Assembly: GCA_020638655.1 (NCBI GenBank)
Contig: JACKIC010000009.1
Location: forward strand, 186,001-250,000
Origin: Planctomycetota bacterium
GTDB lineage: Bacteria; Planctomycetota; UBA1135; UBA2386
Direction of reading: 5' to 3'
DNA: 64,000 nucleotides
A model generated the notes under the pieces. The model saw only the letters and a list, made by a program, of their open reading frames with translations, was not told the DNA's origin and did no database searches. This document shows, in pieces, positions 37,449 through 47,467 of this stretch. Positions within the stretch are counted from its first letter, which is position 1. Each line of letters starts with the position of its first letter. Both the position numbers and the translations under genes were made by a program.

Positions 37449-38354
37449 TCACTTGCCCTTCTGCTCGGCCAGCAGCTTCTCGTTGGCCTCGGCGCGCTTG
37501 AGCGCCAGCTCCATCATGCGCTTCTGGTGCTTGAGGTAGTACTCGGTGCGGGACTTGAAGCCGTTGATCGCATTGGCCTCGGTCTCCTTGTAGCCGACGA
37601 ACTGCTTGCCCGCGTAGATCTTGCCCATGTAGTCCTGCAGCACCTTGGGGGCGCGCTTGAGCGGCGGCAGATACGCCTCGGCGTCCTTCATGCGCTTCTG
37701 CAGCTCCTTGACGTCCTTGCGGGAGTCGTTGCCGTTCGCCTCGAAGCTCGTGAAGCCCGTGAGCACCTTGTCGACCGCGGCGAGGGCCTTGGTCAAGGTC
37801 GCGGCGTTGGCCTCGGCGAGGCTCGGCTTGAGCGCGGCGACCTCGACGAGCCGCTCGCCCTTGCAGATCCCGCACGCGTAGCCGCCGTCGCCGCGGCAGG
37901 CGACACACTTGGACCACCGGTCGCCGCCACCCTGGATCTTCTGCACGCCGGCGCCACCGCACACCATGCAGGGCAGGAAGCCCGCTCCCATGCAACCCGG
38001 GCAGTGCACCTTCTCGAGCGGGTCGGGCCAGTACCCGAGTCCGGCGCACGCGCGGCAGACGGCCTCGCGCGACTCCTTGCGCTGGCACTCGATGCAGGTC
38101 TTGATCTCGTCGATGAGGCGGAAGCAGTTCGAGCACTTCGTCTTGCCGGTGCCCGCGCAGGTCGGGCACTTGGGCTTCTCCCACTCGGTCCACTGCAGCA
38201 AGCCCTGGTCGTCGGCCTTGGTGTTGCGCTCGAACTTGTCGGGTGAGACGTAGCGGATGTCGGGCGCCTTCTCCTTCTGCGCCACGGCGACGGACGCCAC
38301 GCACAGGAAGACGAACAGCTTGAGCAGGGAAAGCAGACTCTGGGCGCGCACCAC
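37449..38354 (-). CDS. Secreted CxxCxGxG zinc-finger protein (DnaJ-like)
   Basis: A 301-aa exported protein (signal SLLSLLKLFVFLCVASVAVA, cleaved near AQK). The central region has a series of paired cysteines like the DnaJ zinc finger: CPTCAGTGKTKCSNC, CIECQRK...CRACAGLGY, HCPGCMGAGFLPCMVCGGAG, KCVACRGDGGYACGICKGE. The C-terminal third is helical and Lys-rich. Unlike DnaJ it has no J domain and is predicted to be outside the cytoplasm. The start is a GTG; GGAGG lies five bases before GTG 38354 and eight before GTG 38351. It directly follows the protease gene region on the same strand (32 bp). Confidence 0.75.
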   Translation of the reverse strand: MVRAQSLLSLLKLFVFLCVASVAVAQKEKAPDIRYVSPDKFERNTKADDQGLLQWTEWEKPKCPTCAGTGKTKCSNCFRLIDEIKTCIECQRKESREAVCRACAGLGYWPDPLEKVHCPGCMGAGFLPCMVCGGAGVQKIQGGGDRWSKCVACRGDGGYACGICKGERLVEVAALKPSLAEANAATLTKALAAVDKVLTGFTSFEANGNDSRKDVKELQKRMKDAEAYLPPLKRAPKVLQDYMGKIYAGKQFVGYKETEANAINGFKSRTEYYLKHQKRMMELALKRAEANEKLLAEQKGK

Positions 38355-38419
38355 GTGGACCTCCGGGACGGTTGCGAGAGCGTGCACCTTACGCCGCGCG
38401 CGCGGCGGCCGCAAACCGC

Positions 38420-39202
38420 TCAGGTCCGCCGATGGGCGAACCGCAGCCCCGACCACGTCGCGTCGATGGCGCAGACCTTGTTGTCCACGAGCCCGTGATC
38501 GAGCCCGAGCGCGCGCACCACGCCGTCGGCAAGATCCGTGACCAGCCCGGAGGCCTTCTTGGGCCACGCCACCCACAGGCCGCCCCGCGGCGCCAGACAC
38601 CGCTTCGCGGCCTCGAAGTCGCGCTGCAACTCCGCCAGGGAGCGACAGAACAGGACCACGACGTCGAGTTCGCCGGCGAGGCGCTTCTTCACGATCACAC
38701 CCGCAGGCAGATCCCCGAGCGTCGCCGCGAAGTCGCGCGGGGCGCGCAGCAGCAGCACGGCGTGCCCTGACTTGATGCCGAGCTTCTTGGGCAACGGCGT
38801 GCCCGAGTAGTCGGGCGCCGCGGGCACGATCGGGGCGCGCAGGGGTCGCGCGATCGCCTTGGCGAGCGCCGACTTCAACCTCGACCACGGCGCGTAGGTC
38901 GCGTCGGGAAACGCCTGCCGCAGCCGCGCGGTCTTCTCGGCGTCGCCGGGCACGAACACGATCGGCACGTGACGCAGCGCCTTGCGTTCGCGGATCCACG
39001 TCGCGATCGCGCGGCCGTGCGACGGCAGCCGGCCGAGGTCGACGACGATCGCGTCGGGCGGCGCGGCGGAAAAGCCCCTGGTCAGCGCGCTGCCCTGGTC
39101 CTGCCGCCAGTGGCTGACGACCTCGTGACCGAACGCGGCCAGCCGCGCCGCGCGCTCGGCGCACTCGGCCTCGTGCCAGTGCACCAGCGTCACCCGGCTC
39201 AC
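38420..39202 (-). CDS. Receiver-like plus DUF3052 domain protein
   Basis: A 260-aa cytosolic protein. Residues 1-115 look like a degenerate response-regulator receiver (PDAIVVDLGRLPSHG...HVPIVFVPGD), with an Asp in the phospho-acceptor region but no clear conserved Lys-Pro at the end. Residues ~130-260 match DUF3052: YSGTPLPKKLGIKSGHAVLL...FEAAKRCLAPRGGLWVAWPKK. The GTG start overlaps the stop of the small coiled-coil gene (GTGA). Function is unknown; the domain combination is inferred by eye. Confidence 0.7.
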   Translation of the reverse strand: MSRVTLVHWHEAECAERAARLAAFGHEVVSHWRQDQGSALTRGFSAAPPDAIVVDLGRLPSHGRAIATWIRERKALRHVPIVFVPGDAEKTARLRQAFPDATYAPWSRLKSALAKAIARPLRAPIVPAAPDYSGTPLPKKLGIKSGHAVLLLRAPRDFAATLGDLPAGVIVKKRLAGELDVVVLFCRSLAELQRDFEAAKRCLAPRGGLWVAWPKKASGLVTDLADGVVRALGLDHGLVDNKVCAIDATWSGLRFAHRRT

Positions 39203-39438
39203 GAGTCGTCCTCACCCACTGGGTCGGTCTCACCATCGAGCTCGACGCCGGCGCGTTGCGCCCGCAGCCGCAGCCGGCGGTTCTGTCGGCGCAGGCGGTC
39301 ATTGCCCTGCTGCAGGCGCCCACATTCGTCAAGCAACCACAACAGATCTGCCGCGGGCAGCGCGACGGGTCCGGCCGCGGCCTTGGCCAGACCGCGCAGC
39401 GCCTTGCGGCGCGCTTCGGAGTCCTTGCTTTGGGTCAT
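39199..39438 (-). CDS. Small coiled-coil protein
   Basis: A 79-aa protein starting at ATG 39438. It has a basic N-terminus, a leucine-containing helix (DLLWLLDECGRLQQGNDRLR) running into an Arg-rich helix, and an acidic tail (GETDPVGEDDS). It ends in a GTGA overlap with the DUF3052 gene, which is the main reason to regard it as real. I do not recognise the family. Confidence 0.55.
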   Translation of the reverse strand: MTQSKDSEARRKALRGLAKAAAGPVALPAADLLWLLDECGRLQQGNDRLRRQNRRLRLRAQRAGVELDGETDPVGEDDS

Positions 39439-39500
39439 GCCGCATGGCTACCGCGGCGGCCGCGCGGCAGCAAGCTCACAAGGGCGTCGGAGACGGGCTC

Positions 39501-41297
39501 CTAGTAGATCTTGGAGCTGGCGCGACCGAGCACTTCGTCGGCGAGCGTGCCGACGGTGGCCAGGATCGAGCCGATCGAGATCAGGCCGCGGTGCCGCTGG
39601 GTGATGCCGCGCTCGTCGACGAAGCAGGCGAAGGTGCTGCTGCCGAGCGCCGCAGCCATCGTCTCCGCGTCGGGCAGGGCCTCGCTGCCGAAACCGATCT
39701 CGTCGCGGTGCGCGTCGAGCTGCGGGTAGGCCAGGGTCTCGACGGTGCGCCAGCCGAGCTCGGCGAGCCGGAAGGCGCGCACGTGCAGGATGTCGTTGGC
39801 GCCGGCGAACTCCTTCGCCATCGCCTTGAAGTCGTCCTGCGCACTGAGGCTCTCGCCGGGCTCCTCGGCGCGGCGCAGCGAGCGGGTCAGCGCCATCACG
39901 TCCGAGGCCACCATCACCGCGTCGTCGGTCAGCGCGTAGCAAGGCGTCAGCTGCAGCTTGTCCTCGATCGGCAGACTGAAGTAGCGGATCTCGAGGTCGC
40001 CGACCTTGCGGGTCTTCCACTCCATGCCGGCTTCGTGCGCGACGAGCTGTTCGAGGTGCTGCAGCAGCGCCTGCATCGTCTGCCGATCGCGCACACCGAC
40101 GCGCAGCAGCAGCTCGGGCTTGGGGATCGCGCCAGCCTCGAGGCCGATCGCCAGCCCCATCTGGTCGCCGAAGGCACGCAGCATGCCCTCGAGGTCGGCG
40201 GGCGTCATGCCGACGTGGCGCAGCTCGCGCGTCAGCTCGCGGCTGAACTCACGATCGATCTCGCGCTGCGCTTCCTGCGGCAGCATCTGCACGAAGCGTT
40301 GCGCGGCATCGATCAGGGCCGAGACGTCGAAGGAGCGGACCCCGAACAGCACCGTGTTCTCGGAGCAGTAGTTGGCGAAGCCGAGGTCGGCGGGCTTGTG
40401 GCAGGACGACTTGACCAGCCCCTCGGGGCTGCCGCGCAGACCGATGTGCACGAGGTCGACGCCGGCCGAATCGGTCGCGCCGAAGCCCGCGTAGAGCGCG
40501 TCGAGCGAACCGACGCCCAGCGCGTCGGCCCATTCGCCGGCTTCGTAGGGCAGCACGGGCTCGAGCATGCGCGCGATCACCGCGGTGTTGGCGTAGGCCG
40601 AGGCGATCGGCGGGGCGCCGAGCTGCTGCCCGAGGTTGCCGAGCACCGTGGCCTGGGCGAGCGCGGGCTGTTCGCCGCGCTGCACGGCCGCGACCTCGGT
40701 GAGCAGACCGCGGCTGTTGGTCAGGCACAGGTGGCCACCGACCTTGGCGACGAACACCGGCGGACCGTTCGGGATCTGCACCATCTTGGCGGCGACGCCG
40801 CCCACCTTCGTGTCCTGCAGGCCCGGGCCACCGCCGCGCCGCAGCGCGCCTTCGCCGATGGCGAGCAGACGCTGGACCGCGGCCTCGCGGTTGCCCGTCT
40901 CGATCAGCAGCGCCACCGACGGGCCCATGCCTTCGATCGTCGGGCGGCCGAGCGCCACCGTCATCGGGCACGACAACACGTCGCGCAGGTCGGCGGGATC
41001 GACGTGCGCCCGCCCCAGCGCGCGGCGCACCTGTTCGGCCGCCTGCTCCAGGCCGCGGTCGAGATGCTCCTCGCGGGTCTCGGCGGGCAACTTGCGCACG
41101 AACGCGCCGATCATCTCGGCGATCGGCCACTGTCGGGTGTTGGCGGCGCAGCGCTCGATGCCGCCGAACTGCAGCACCGCATAGGCGCTGGTCGGGACCA
41201 GGTCGGCGCCGCTCTGGATCAGCGGCTTGGGGGCTTGGGCGAGAGCCGCGGCGGCGAAGGCGGCGACGGCGAGAGAGTGGCGAAGGGTGGCTTGCAT
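39501..41297 (-). CDS. Large secreted protein of unknown function (DUF3352-like)
   Basis: A 598-aa exported protein (MQATLRHSLAVAAFAAAALA, cleaved near AQA). The organisation is like the protein at 15316-17151: an opening PTSAYAVLQFGGIERC strand, a MTVALGRPTIEGMGPSVALL segment, KVGGHLCLTNSRGLL and repeated Ala/Leu-rich helices. No enzymatic motif was found. ATG 41297 gives a clean signal peptide; a TTG at 41309 is also in frame. It lies 45 bp after truA on the same strand. Confidence 0.65.
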   Translation of the reverse strand: MQATLRHSLAVAAFAAAALAQAPKPLIQSGADLVPTSAYAVLQFGGIERCAANTRQWPIAEMIGAFVRKLPAETREEHLDRGLEQAAEQVRRALGRAHVDPADLRDVLSCPMTVALGRPTIEGMGPSVALLIETGNREAAVQRLLAIGEGALRRGGGPGLQDTKVGGVAAKMVQIPNGPPVFVAKVGGHLCLTNSRGLLTEVAAVQRGEQPALAQATVLGNLGQQLGAPPIASAYANTAVIARMLEPVLPYEAGEWADALGVGSLDALYAGFGATDSAGVDLVHIGLRGSPEGLVKSSCHKPADLGFANYCSENTVLFGVRSFDVSALIDAAQRFVQMLPQEAQREIDREFSRELTRELRHVGMTPADLEGMLRAFGDQMGLAIGLEAGAIPKPELLLRVGVRDRQTMQALLQHLEQLVAHEAGMEWKTRKVGDLEIRYFSLPIEDKLQLTPCYALTDDAVMVASDVMALTRSLRRAEEPGESLSAQDDFKAMAKEFAGANDILHVRAFRLAELGWRTVETLAYPQLDAHRDEIGFGSEALPDAETMAAALGSSTFACFVDERGITQRHRGLISIGSILATVGTLADEVLGRASSKIY

Positions 41298-41342
41298 GAC
41301 GATGTCCAAGGAGAAGGGCGCCTCAACGGGATCGGCGGCGCA

Positions 41343-42149
41343 CTATTCCGCATCGGCATCATCGGCGACCAGCAGCCCGGGATCGACCCCCGCGGGCGAC
41401 AGGTCCGGGGCATAGAGGACCTGCAGCAGGAACAGCCCGTTCGGCGGCAGCGTCGCCCCCGCCTGGCGCCGGTCGCGCGACGCCAGCACCTCGGCGATCC
41501 AGCCCTCGGGCCGATTGCCGTTGCCGACCTCGAGCAGCGACCCCGCCAGCACCCGCACCATGTTGTAGAGGAAGCCGCTGCCCTGCACCGTGAAGTCGAA
41601 GCCTCGCGCGGTGCGGATCACGTGCACGCGCTGCAGCGTACGCACCGTGCCCCGCTTGCGCGGGTAGCCCGGGTTGGTCGTGAACGCCGCGAAGTCGTGC
41701 TGACCGACCAGGCACGCCGCGGCACGGCGCATCGCAGCCACGTCGACGGACCGCCGCACCCAATGGAAATACTGCCGGCCGATCGCCGGCCGCACGCGGC
41801 TGACCACGCAGCGATAGACGTAGCGCTTGCCGCGCGAGTGGAAGCGGGCGTGGAAGCCCTCGGGCGCCGCGCGCACGCGCTGCACCGCGATGTCGTCGGG
41901 CAGGTTCGCGTTGAGTGCGAGCAGCAGGCTGCTCTCGACCCACGGACGATCGAGCAGGACGTGGGCACATTGCCCGATCGCGTGCACCCCCGCGTCGGTG
42001 CGGCTGGCCCCCTCGACCTTGACGCCCGGACAGTCGATCGCCGCGAACGCCCGCAGCATCTGCGCCTGCACCGAAGGCGCGTTGTCCTGCCACTGCCAGC
42101 CGGAGTAGTTGCTGCCGTCGTAGGCGATGTCGAGGAGATACTTCGGCAA
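41343..42149 (-). CDS. truA: tRNA pseudouridine(38-40) synthase
   Basis: A 268-aa enzyme that converts U38-40 of tRNA anticodon stems to pseudouridine. The family start YLLDIAYDGSNYSGWQWQ, the catalytic Asp in EGASRTDAGVHA, KRYVYRCV and the C-terminal GSGFLYNMVRVLAGSLLEVG are all present. A TTG at 42149 is chosen because it places the start just before the conserved first strand and has GGAAGGCGG seven bases upstream; the frame is open to an ATG at 42254. The C-terminus has an extra acidic tail. Confidence 0.9.
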   Translation of the reverse strand: MPKYLLDIAYDGSNYSGWQWQDNAPSVQAQMLRAFAAIDCPGVKVEGASRTDAGVHAIGQCAHVLLDRPWVESSLLLALNANLPDDIAVQRVRAAPEGFHARFHSRGKRYVYRCVVSRVRPAIGRQYFHWVRRSVDVAAMRRAAACLVGQHDFAAFTTNPGYPRKRGTVRTLQRVHVIRTARGFDFTVQGSGFLYNMVRVLAGSLLEVGNGNRPEGWIAEVLASRDRRQAGATLPPNGLFLLQVLYAPDLSPAGVDPGLLVADDADAE

Positions 42150-42272
42150 CTGCGGTCCGCCTTCCTGGCCTGAGGTCGCCGGCGAAACGCACGGCGCGCG
42201 CGGCCGGCGATTCTGCCACGGCCGCGCCGGCGACGCGCCAAGGCGCCGCGACAATCGCGGCGCCGATCGCGA

Positions 42273-42840
42273 TCAGCGCTTGAGGAACACGCGCAGGAAG
42301 CCGGCGGCCAGCACGGCAGCGGCGCCGATGATGCCGGCCATCACCGGGTTCTGCTGCAGGATCGCCAACCAGGCCGCGACGGTGCCGCCCGCGACCAGCG
42401 TCAGCAGCGGCACGACCACCGCCGAGGCGCTGTGGCCGCCGCGCAGATCGACCGGCGCCAGGCGCCGCGCCGGGGCGAGCTTCTCCTTCTGTTTGGCCGG
42501 CGCCGCTGGCGCCGCGGCAGCGACGGGCGCGGCCGGGCCGCCGCGTTCGAGCGCTGGCGCGGCGCGGCCGGGGCAGCAGGCGCCGCTGGCGGAGCTCCCT
42601 CGCCGAGCACGTCCGAGGCGAAGTCCATCGCCGCGCCGCCGAGTTGCTGCCTGGCAGCAGGCTGCCGACGTCGGAGTCGAGCAGTTCCCAGTCCTGGTCC
42701 GCGGAGGCTGCCGGCGCCGACGCCCCGGGGCGCGCCGGTCCGCCCTCGGCGAACAGGATGTCATCGGGGTTGCCTTCGGCCTGGCGCTGGCCATTGCCGA
42801 GGCGAACCTGCCCGTAGGCGAACGGATCGTAACCGGTCAT
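42273..42840 (-). pseudogene. Small membrane protein gene interrupted by two frameshifts
   Basis: The coding signal changes frame twice. From ATG 42840: MTGYDPFAYGQVRLGNGQ... to LLPGSNSA (~42625). Then a second frame: AMDFASDVLGEGAPPAAP... to about 42555. Then a third: AAPAKQKEKLAPARRL..., with two hydrophobic helices (ASAVVVPLLTLVAGGTVAAW and AGIIGAAAVLAAGFLRVFL) ending at 42273. Read together it is a ~185-aa protein with an Ala/Pro linker and a C-terminal membrane hairpin; the family is unknown. Its ATG overlaps the rpoN stop (ATGA), so it belongs to the rpoN operon. The indels are probably sequence errors. Confidence 0.55.
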
Positions 42841-44206
42841 TCTTCTCCTCCAAACCTGCGGCGCTGGTAGCTCGATGGGATGCCCAGCTCCTTGCGGTAT
42901 TTCGTCACGGTGCGGCGCGCGGCCTGAACGCCGCGCTGCTGCAGCGCGGTCACCAGGTCGTCGTCCGAGAGCGGCGCGGCCTTGTCCTCGGCGGCGATCA
43001 GCTCCTCGATCTGCTGGGCCACGGCCATGCGACCCTGCCCGGCCTTGGGCGCCGCGTCGATGCGGCCGCCATCGAAGAAGTCGCGCAGGCAGTAGAGCCC
43101 GCGCTCGGTCTGCACGTACTTGCCGGCGATCGCGCGGCTGACCGTCGAGGTGTGCATGCCCATGCGGTCGGCGATCTCGCTCATGCGCAGCGGCTTGATC
43201 GCGCTCTTGCCGCGCGCCAGGAACGCCGCTTGTTCGCGCATCACCGCCTCGACGACGCGCCGCAGGGTCTCCTGCCGGTGGTGCACCGCCTCGATCAGGT
43301 CGCGCGCGGCGCGCAGCTTGGGCCGCAGGTAGTCGCGCACCTCGCGGTCGGTGCTGCGGTCGCCGGCGAGCGCCGCGTAGTCCTCGTTGACGGAGAGGTC
43401 CGGCACGAACCGATCGTCGAGGGCGACGTGCGCCTCGCCGTCGCGCACGAACACGTAGGCGTCGGGCACGATCGCCGTCGCCGCGCGCGCGTGGAAGTCT
43501 CCGGCCGGCCGCGGCTCGAGCTCGCGCATTCGCGCCAGCACGTCCTGCAGCTCTTCGATCGACAGACGCAGGTCGCGGGCGACGTCCGGCAGCTTGTTGC
43601 GCCCCAGCGCCGGCAGGTGTTCGCGCAGGATGCGCTCGATGCACGCCAGGTCCGGGTCGTCGGCCGCCTGCACCAACATCGCCTCCACCGTGTCGAAGGC
43701 GCCGATGCCGCGCGGCTCGAGCGTCAGCAACACGCCGCGCGCCGATTCGAGCAGTTCGAGCGGCACCTGCAGCTCGATCGCGAGGTCCGTCAGCGTGAAC
43801 GGCAGCAGCCCGCGGTCGTCGAGCCGCTCGGCCAGCTGCACCACGGCGTCGGCGAGCAGGTCGGGCACGGCCCGGAACGCCAGCTGCTGTCGCACGAACC
43901 CGACCAGCGTGTCCGCCTCGGCGGGCAGGTTGTTGAGCCAGGCCTGCTTGCCGTCCTCGCCGTCGCCCGACGGCCCGCGGCGCCACTCCTGCCAGCCCGA
44001 GTCCTCGGCCTCTCCCGGCGCCGGCGCCGGCATCTCGGCTCTGCGGCGCAGCGCAGCTCGAGCGCCTCGTTCTGCTGCACCTCCGCCTCGACGTACTGCA
44101 GCAAGTCCTCGGTCGCGAGCTGCAGGACCTCGATGGACTGCAGCATCTGCGGCAGGAGCGCCAGGCGCTGCTCCTGCCTCTGGCCGAGACGTACTTCGAG
44201 GCTCAT
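42837..44206 (-). CDS. rpoN: RNA polymerase sigma-54 factor (frameshifted in this sequence)
   Basis: Read from ATG 44206: region I (SLEVRLGQRQEQRLALLPQM), which binds activators, then a one-base shift near 44030-44070, after which the remaining ~400 residues are in frame to 42837. These include the core-binding region (MLVQAADDPDLACIERILRE), the helix-turn-helix MSEIADRMGMHTSTVSRAIA and an RpoN box reading ARRTVTKYRKELGIPSS. It directs transcription from -24/-12 promoters with enhancer-binding ATPases; one such activator is at 17293-18882. All parts are conserved on both sides of the shift, so a sequencing or assembly error is more likely than loss of function. Confidence 0.9.
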
Positions 44207-44314
44207 GTGGCTAAGGCTCGCTACGGACGAGCCTTTCGGCACATGGCGATGAAATCTTGAGCGCTCCGGGGCGACTGTCCTGGAATGCGGCAGCGGCCCG
44301 CCGAGAACCGGTGG

Positions 44315-46818
44315 CTACGGCTCGCGGCGACGCGCCGGGCGGGCCTCGGGGCGCGCGGCGAGCGGGTCCTCGGGCCAGCTGTGTCGCGGATAGCGACGGC
44401 TCAGCTCGCGCCGCACCTCGGGGTAGATGTTGCGCCAGAAGCTCGGCAGGTCGGTCGTGACCTGCACGGGCCGGTGATTGGGCGCCAGCAGCTCGAGCAC
44501 CACCGGCACGCGTCCGCCGGCGAGCGCGCCCACCGCCGGCAGGCCGAAGAACTCCTGCAGCCGCGCCGAGATCGTCGGTCCCGCGGGCGCGGCGTAGTCG
44601 AGGACCGCGGCGCGGCCCGACGGCAGCTCGATGCGGTCGGGGCGAACTGCGCCAGGACCCGGCGCTGCTCGTGGCTCCAGCCGCCGGTGAGCACGCCGGC
44701 GACGTCGGCGTCGCGCAGGGCGCGAAGGTCGGTGCGCTCCCCGAGCAGCAGCACGGAGGCCGCCGCGACCGCCGCGTCGTCGACGGCCGGCAGGTCCAGA
44801 TCCGGCAGGCGCGCGCGCAGCCAGGCGACGCGGGCCAGCAGGCGGCGCAGGTCCTTCTGTTCTCCGAGCCAACGCCACGGATCCTGGCCAGCAACGGCAC
44901 CAACGACTCGCGGCTGCGCCGGGCGGCAACTCACCACCGCGCGCCGACTGCAGCGGCAGGTCGAGGTAGCGTTGCTCGCGGCGCGCGAACACACGCCCCT
45001 GCTGCTCGTCGAGCTCGGCGGTCACGACATTGTGCAGGTTGCCGGTGGCCTGCAGGTCGGCGCGCTCGAGCAGCGCCAGCAGCCGTGCGCGAACGTTGCT
45101 GGCGACCGGTCTCGAGCAGCGCAGCGCGAGCACCAGGTCGTGGCCGTCGGCGCTGGCAGGCAGGATCAGGCCGCGACCGCCCACCATCGTCGCGGTGCGC
45201 GGTTCACCGCCGGTCGAACGCGCCGCGACGCGATCCGGAAAGCCGGCGAGCAGGCAGCGCGGCAGCGAGGTGCTGTCACGCGCCGCGGCGGCGTCGCGGT
45301 CGCGCCGCCGATCGAGCAGCCGGTCGCGGCTGGCGCGCAGCTGCGCCTGCCCGGGCCAGCTGCCGAACTCGCGGCACAGCCTTCGGGGAAACCGCGCTCC
45401 TCGGCGAGCAGGAACGCGTCGGTCGCGGCGCCAGGTCGGCGCCGTCGTCGCGGCCGAGCCGATCGACGTCGCTGAGCAGCGTCGCGGCGGTCGCCGCCGC
45501 GACCCGCCGCCAACTCGCGCCCGGCGAGCACGACCGCGCCCAGCCGCGGATGCAGCGGCAGTTCGAGCAGCTGCTGACCGCGCGCGGTCAGGGCCTTGCT
45601 GCGCGGATCGAGGGCGCCCAGCAGCACCAGCAGGTCGTCGGCGGCGTGCAACGCGTCGGGCGGCGGCGCCTCGTACCAACCGAACTCGCGCGGGTCGCGA
45701 CCGGCGAACGCGCGCACCAGCAGGGCCGGCCCGCACAGGTCGATGCGCTGCACCTCGGGCCGGGTCTGCGGCGCCATGCCGCGTTCCTCGGCGAGGGACC
45801 ACAGGCGATAACAACGCCCGGGCCCGGTGCGGCCCGCGCGGCCGGCGCGCTGCGTCGCCGAGGCCAGGCTGATGCGTTCGAGCTCGAGCACGTCGACGCC
45901 GCGGCCGCGGTCGAAGCGCAGCTCGCGCGCCAGGCCCGAGTCGATCACCGCGGTGACGCCGGCGATCGTCAGCGAACTCTCGGCCACGTTGGTCGACAGC
46001 ACCACCTTGCGCTGCCGCTGCGGCCGGATCGCGCGGTCCTGCTCGGCAGGGTCGAGCCGGCCGTGCAGCGGCAGCACGAGCACGCCGAGCCGCCGCGCCA
46101 GGTTGTCGAGCGCGCCCTCGCAGCGCTGGATCTCGCCGACGCCGGGCAGGAACACCAGCACGTCGCCAGCGGTCTCTTCGAGCGCGCGTTCGATCGCGGT
46201 GCGCACGGTCACCTCGAGCGGGTCGTCGCTGCGCCGCGCCAGGTGCACCACCTCGACCGGGAACAGGCGGCCGTCCGCCTCGAGCTGCGCGGCGTCGGGC
46301 AGGAACGCGCGCAGCGGCGCGGGATCGAGCGTCGCCGACATCACACACAGGCGCAGGTCGGGCCGCACGGTGTTGCGCGCCTCGCTGAGCATGGCCAGGG
46401 CGAGGTCGCCTTCGAGGTGGCGCTCGTGGAACTCGTCGAGGCACACGGCGCCGACGCCGTCGAGGAACGGGTCGTGCACGAGCTGCCGCACCAGCACGCC
46501 CTCGGTGACGAAGCGGATACGCGTCGCCTTGCCGCAGCGCGCGTCGCCGCGCACCTGATAACCGACGAGCCCGCCGAGCTCGCAGCCGAGCTCCTGCGCG
46601 ACGCGCGATGCCGCGGCGCGCGCGGCGAGCCGGCGCGGTTCGAGCACGACGATCTGCTGGCCCGCGGCGAGCAGCGGCAACAGCGCCGGCGGCACGCGCG
46701 TGGTCTTGCCCGATCCGGGCGGTGCCATCAGCAGCAGCGAGGTGTGCTGACGCAGCGCCTGCTGCGCCGCGGGCAGCACGTCGTCGATCGGCAGGGGCTC
46801 GGGCTGCGGTGCGGTCAC
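44315..46818 (-). pseudogene. hrpB: ATP-dependent helicase HrpB, split by about five frameshifts
   Basis: From GTG 46818 the DEAH helicase core is intact: Walker A MAPPGSGKTTRVP, Walker B CLDEFHERHLEGDL, VMSATLDPA, VFLPGVGEIQR, SATQRAGRAGRTGPG. After GRELAAG (~45500) the coding frame changes at about 45500, 45425, 45385, 44915 and 44650. The HrpB-specific C-terminal part is still recognisable in pieces (LLSDVDRLGRDDGADLA; WRWLGEQKDLRRLLARVAWL; DRIELPSGRAAVLDY; VPVVLELLAPNHRPVQVTT; SFWRNIYPEVRRELSRRYP). It ends at TAG 44315. Full length would be ~835 aa, normal for HrpB. Retained motifs between indels point to sequence error. Confidence 0.85.
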
Positions 46819-46840
46819 GACGCCTCGTCGCGGGCTGGCT

Positions 46841-47437
46841 TCACGACAGCGAACGGCGCCCTTCGATCGCGTCGGCGAGGATCGACTTGCTGACCTGCGC
46901 GATCGACGCGCCGGCCGGCAGCCCGCGCGCCAGGCGCGTGACCTTGACGTCGAGCGGCGCGAGCCGTTCGGCCAGGACCCGCGCGGTGCCTTCCCCTTCG
47001 AGGTCGGGGTTGGTGGCGAGGCAGACCTCCGTCGGCCGCTCCTTGCGCACGCGCGCCAGCAGCTCGTCGGTGGTCAGGTCTTCGGGCCTGATGCCCTCGA
47101 ACTGCGACAGCCGGCCCTGCAGCACGTGGTAGAGACCGCGGTAGCCGACTTCTTCGAAGCGCGCGACCTCGCGCGAATCCTCGACCACGAGCAGCATCGC
47201 CGCGTCGCGCGAGGAGTCGCTGCAGATGCTGCACGGATCGGTCGCGTCGAGGTTGCAGCAGCGTGAGCAGTTGCGCACCGCGGCGCGCACCTCCTCGATC
47301 GCCGTGGCCAGCTGCAGCGCCTCGACCTTGTCGACGCGCAGCAGGTGGAACGCGAGCCGCTCTGCCGACTTCGGCCCGATGCCGGGCAGGCGGCCGAGGC
47401 GCTCGATCAGGGTCTCGATGCTGGGGTGGCGGGGCAT
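46841..47437 (-). CDS. recR: Recombination mediator RecR
   Basis: A 198-aa protein of the RecFOR gap-repair pathway. The helix-hairpin-helix RLPGIGPKSAERLAFHLL is followed by the four-cysteine zinc finger CSRCCNLDATDPCSIC and the Toprim domain LLVVEDSREVARFEEVGYRG. The length is normal. It lies 30 bp after ybaB, the common ybaB-recR order, and 22 bp before hrpB. Confidence 0.96.
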   Translation of the reverse strand: MPRHPSIETLIERLGRLPGIGPKSAERLAFHLLRVDKVEALQLATAIEEVRAAVRNCSRCCNLDATDPCSICSDSSRDAAMLLVVEDSREVARFEEVGYRGLYHVLQGRLSQFEGIRPEDLTTDELLARVRKERPTEVCLATNPDLEGEGTARVLAERLAPLDVKVTRLARGLPAGASIAQVSKSILADAIEGRRSLS

Positions 47438-47467
47438 GAGCAGGAACGGCGCCGCGCGGATGTGGTC

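Noticed and set aside
35245..37539. A 764-codon plus-strand frame opposite the triple-fold protease
   Set aside because: The minus strand shows a signal peptide, catalytic triad and PDZ domain; the plus frame is compositional.
39444..42173. A 909-codon plus-strand frame across the DUF3352-like gene and truA
   Set aside because: It crosses two real minus-strand genes; composition is typical of an antisense shadow.
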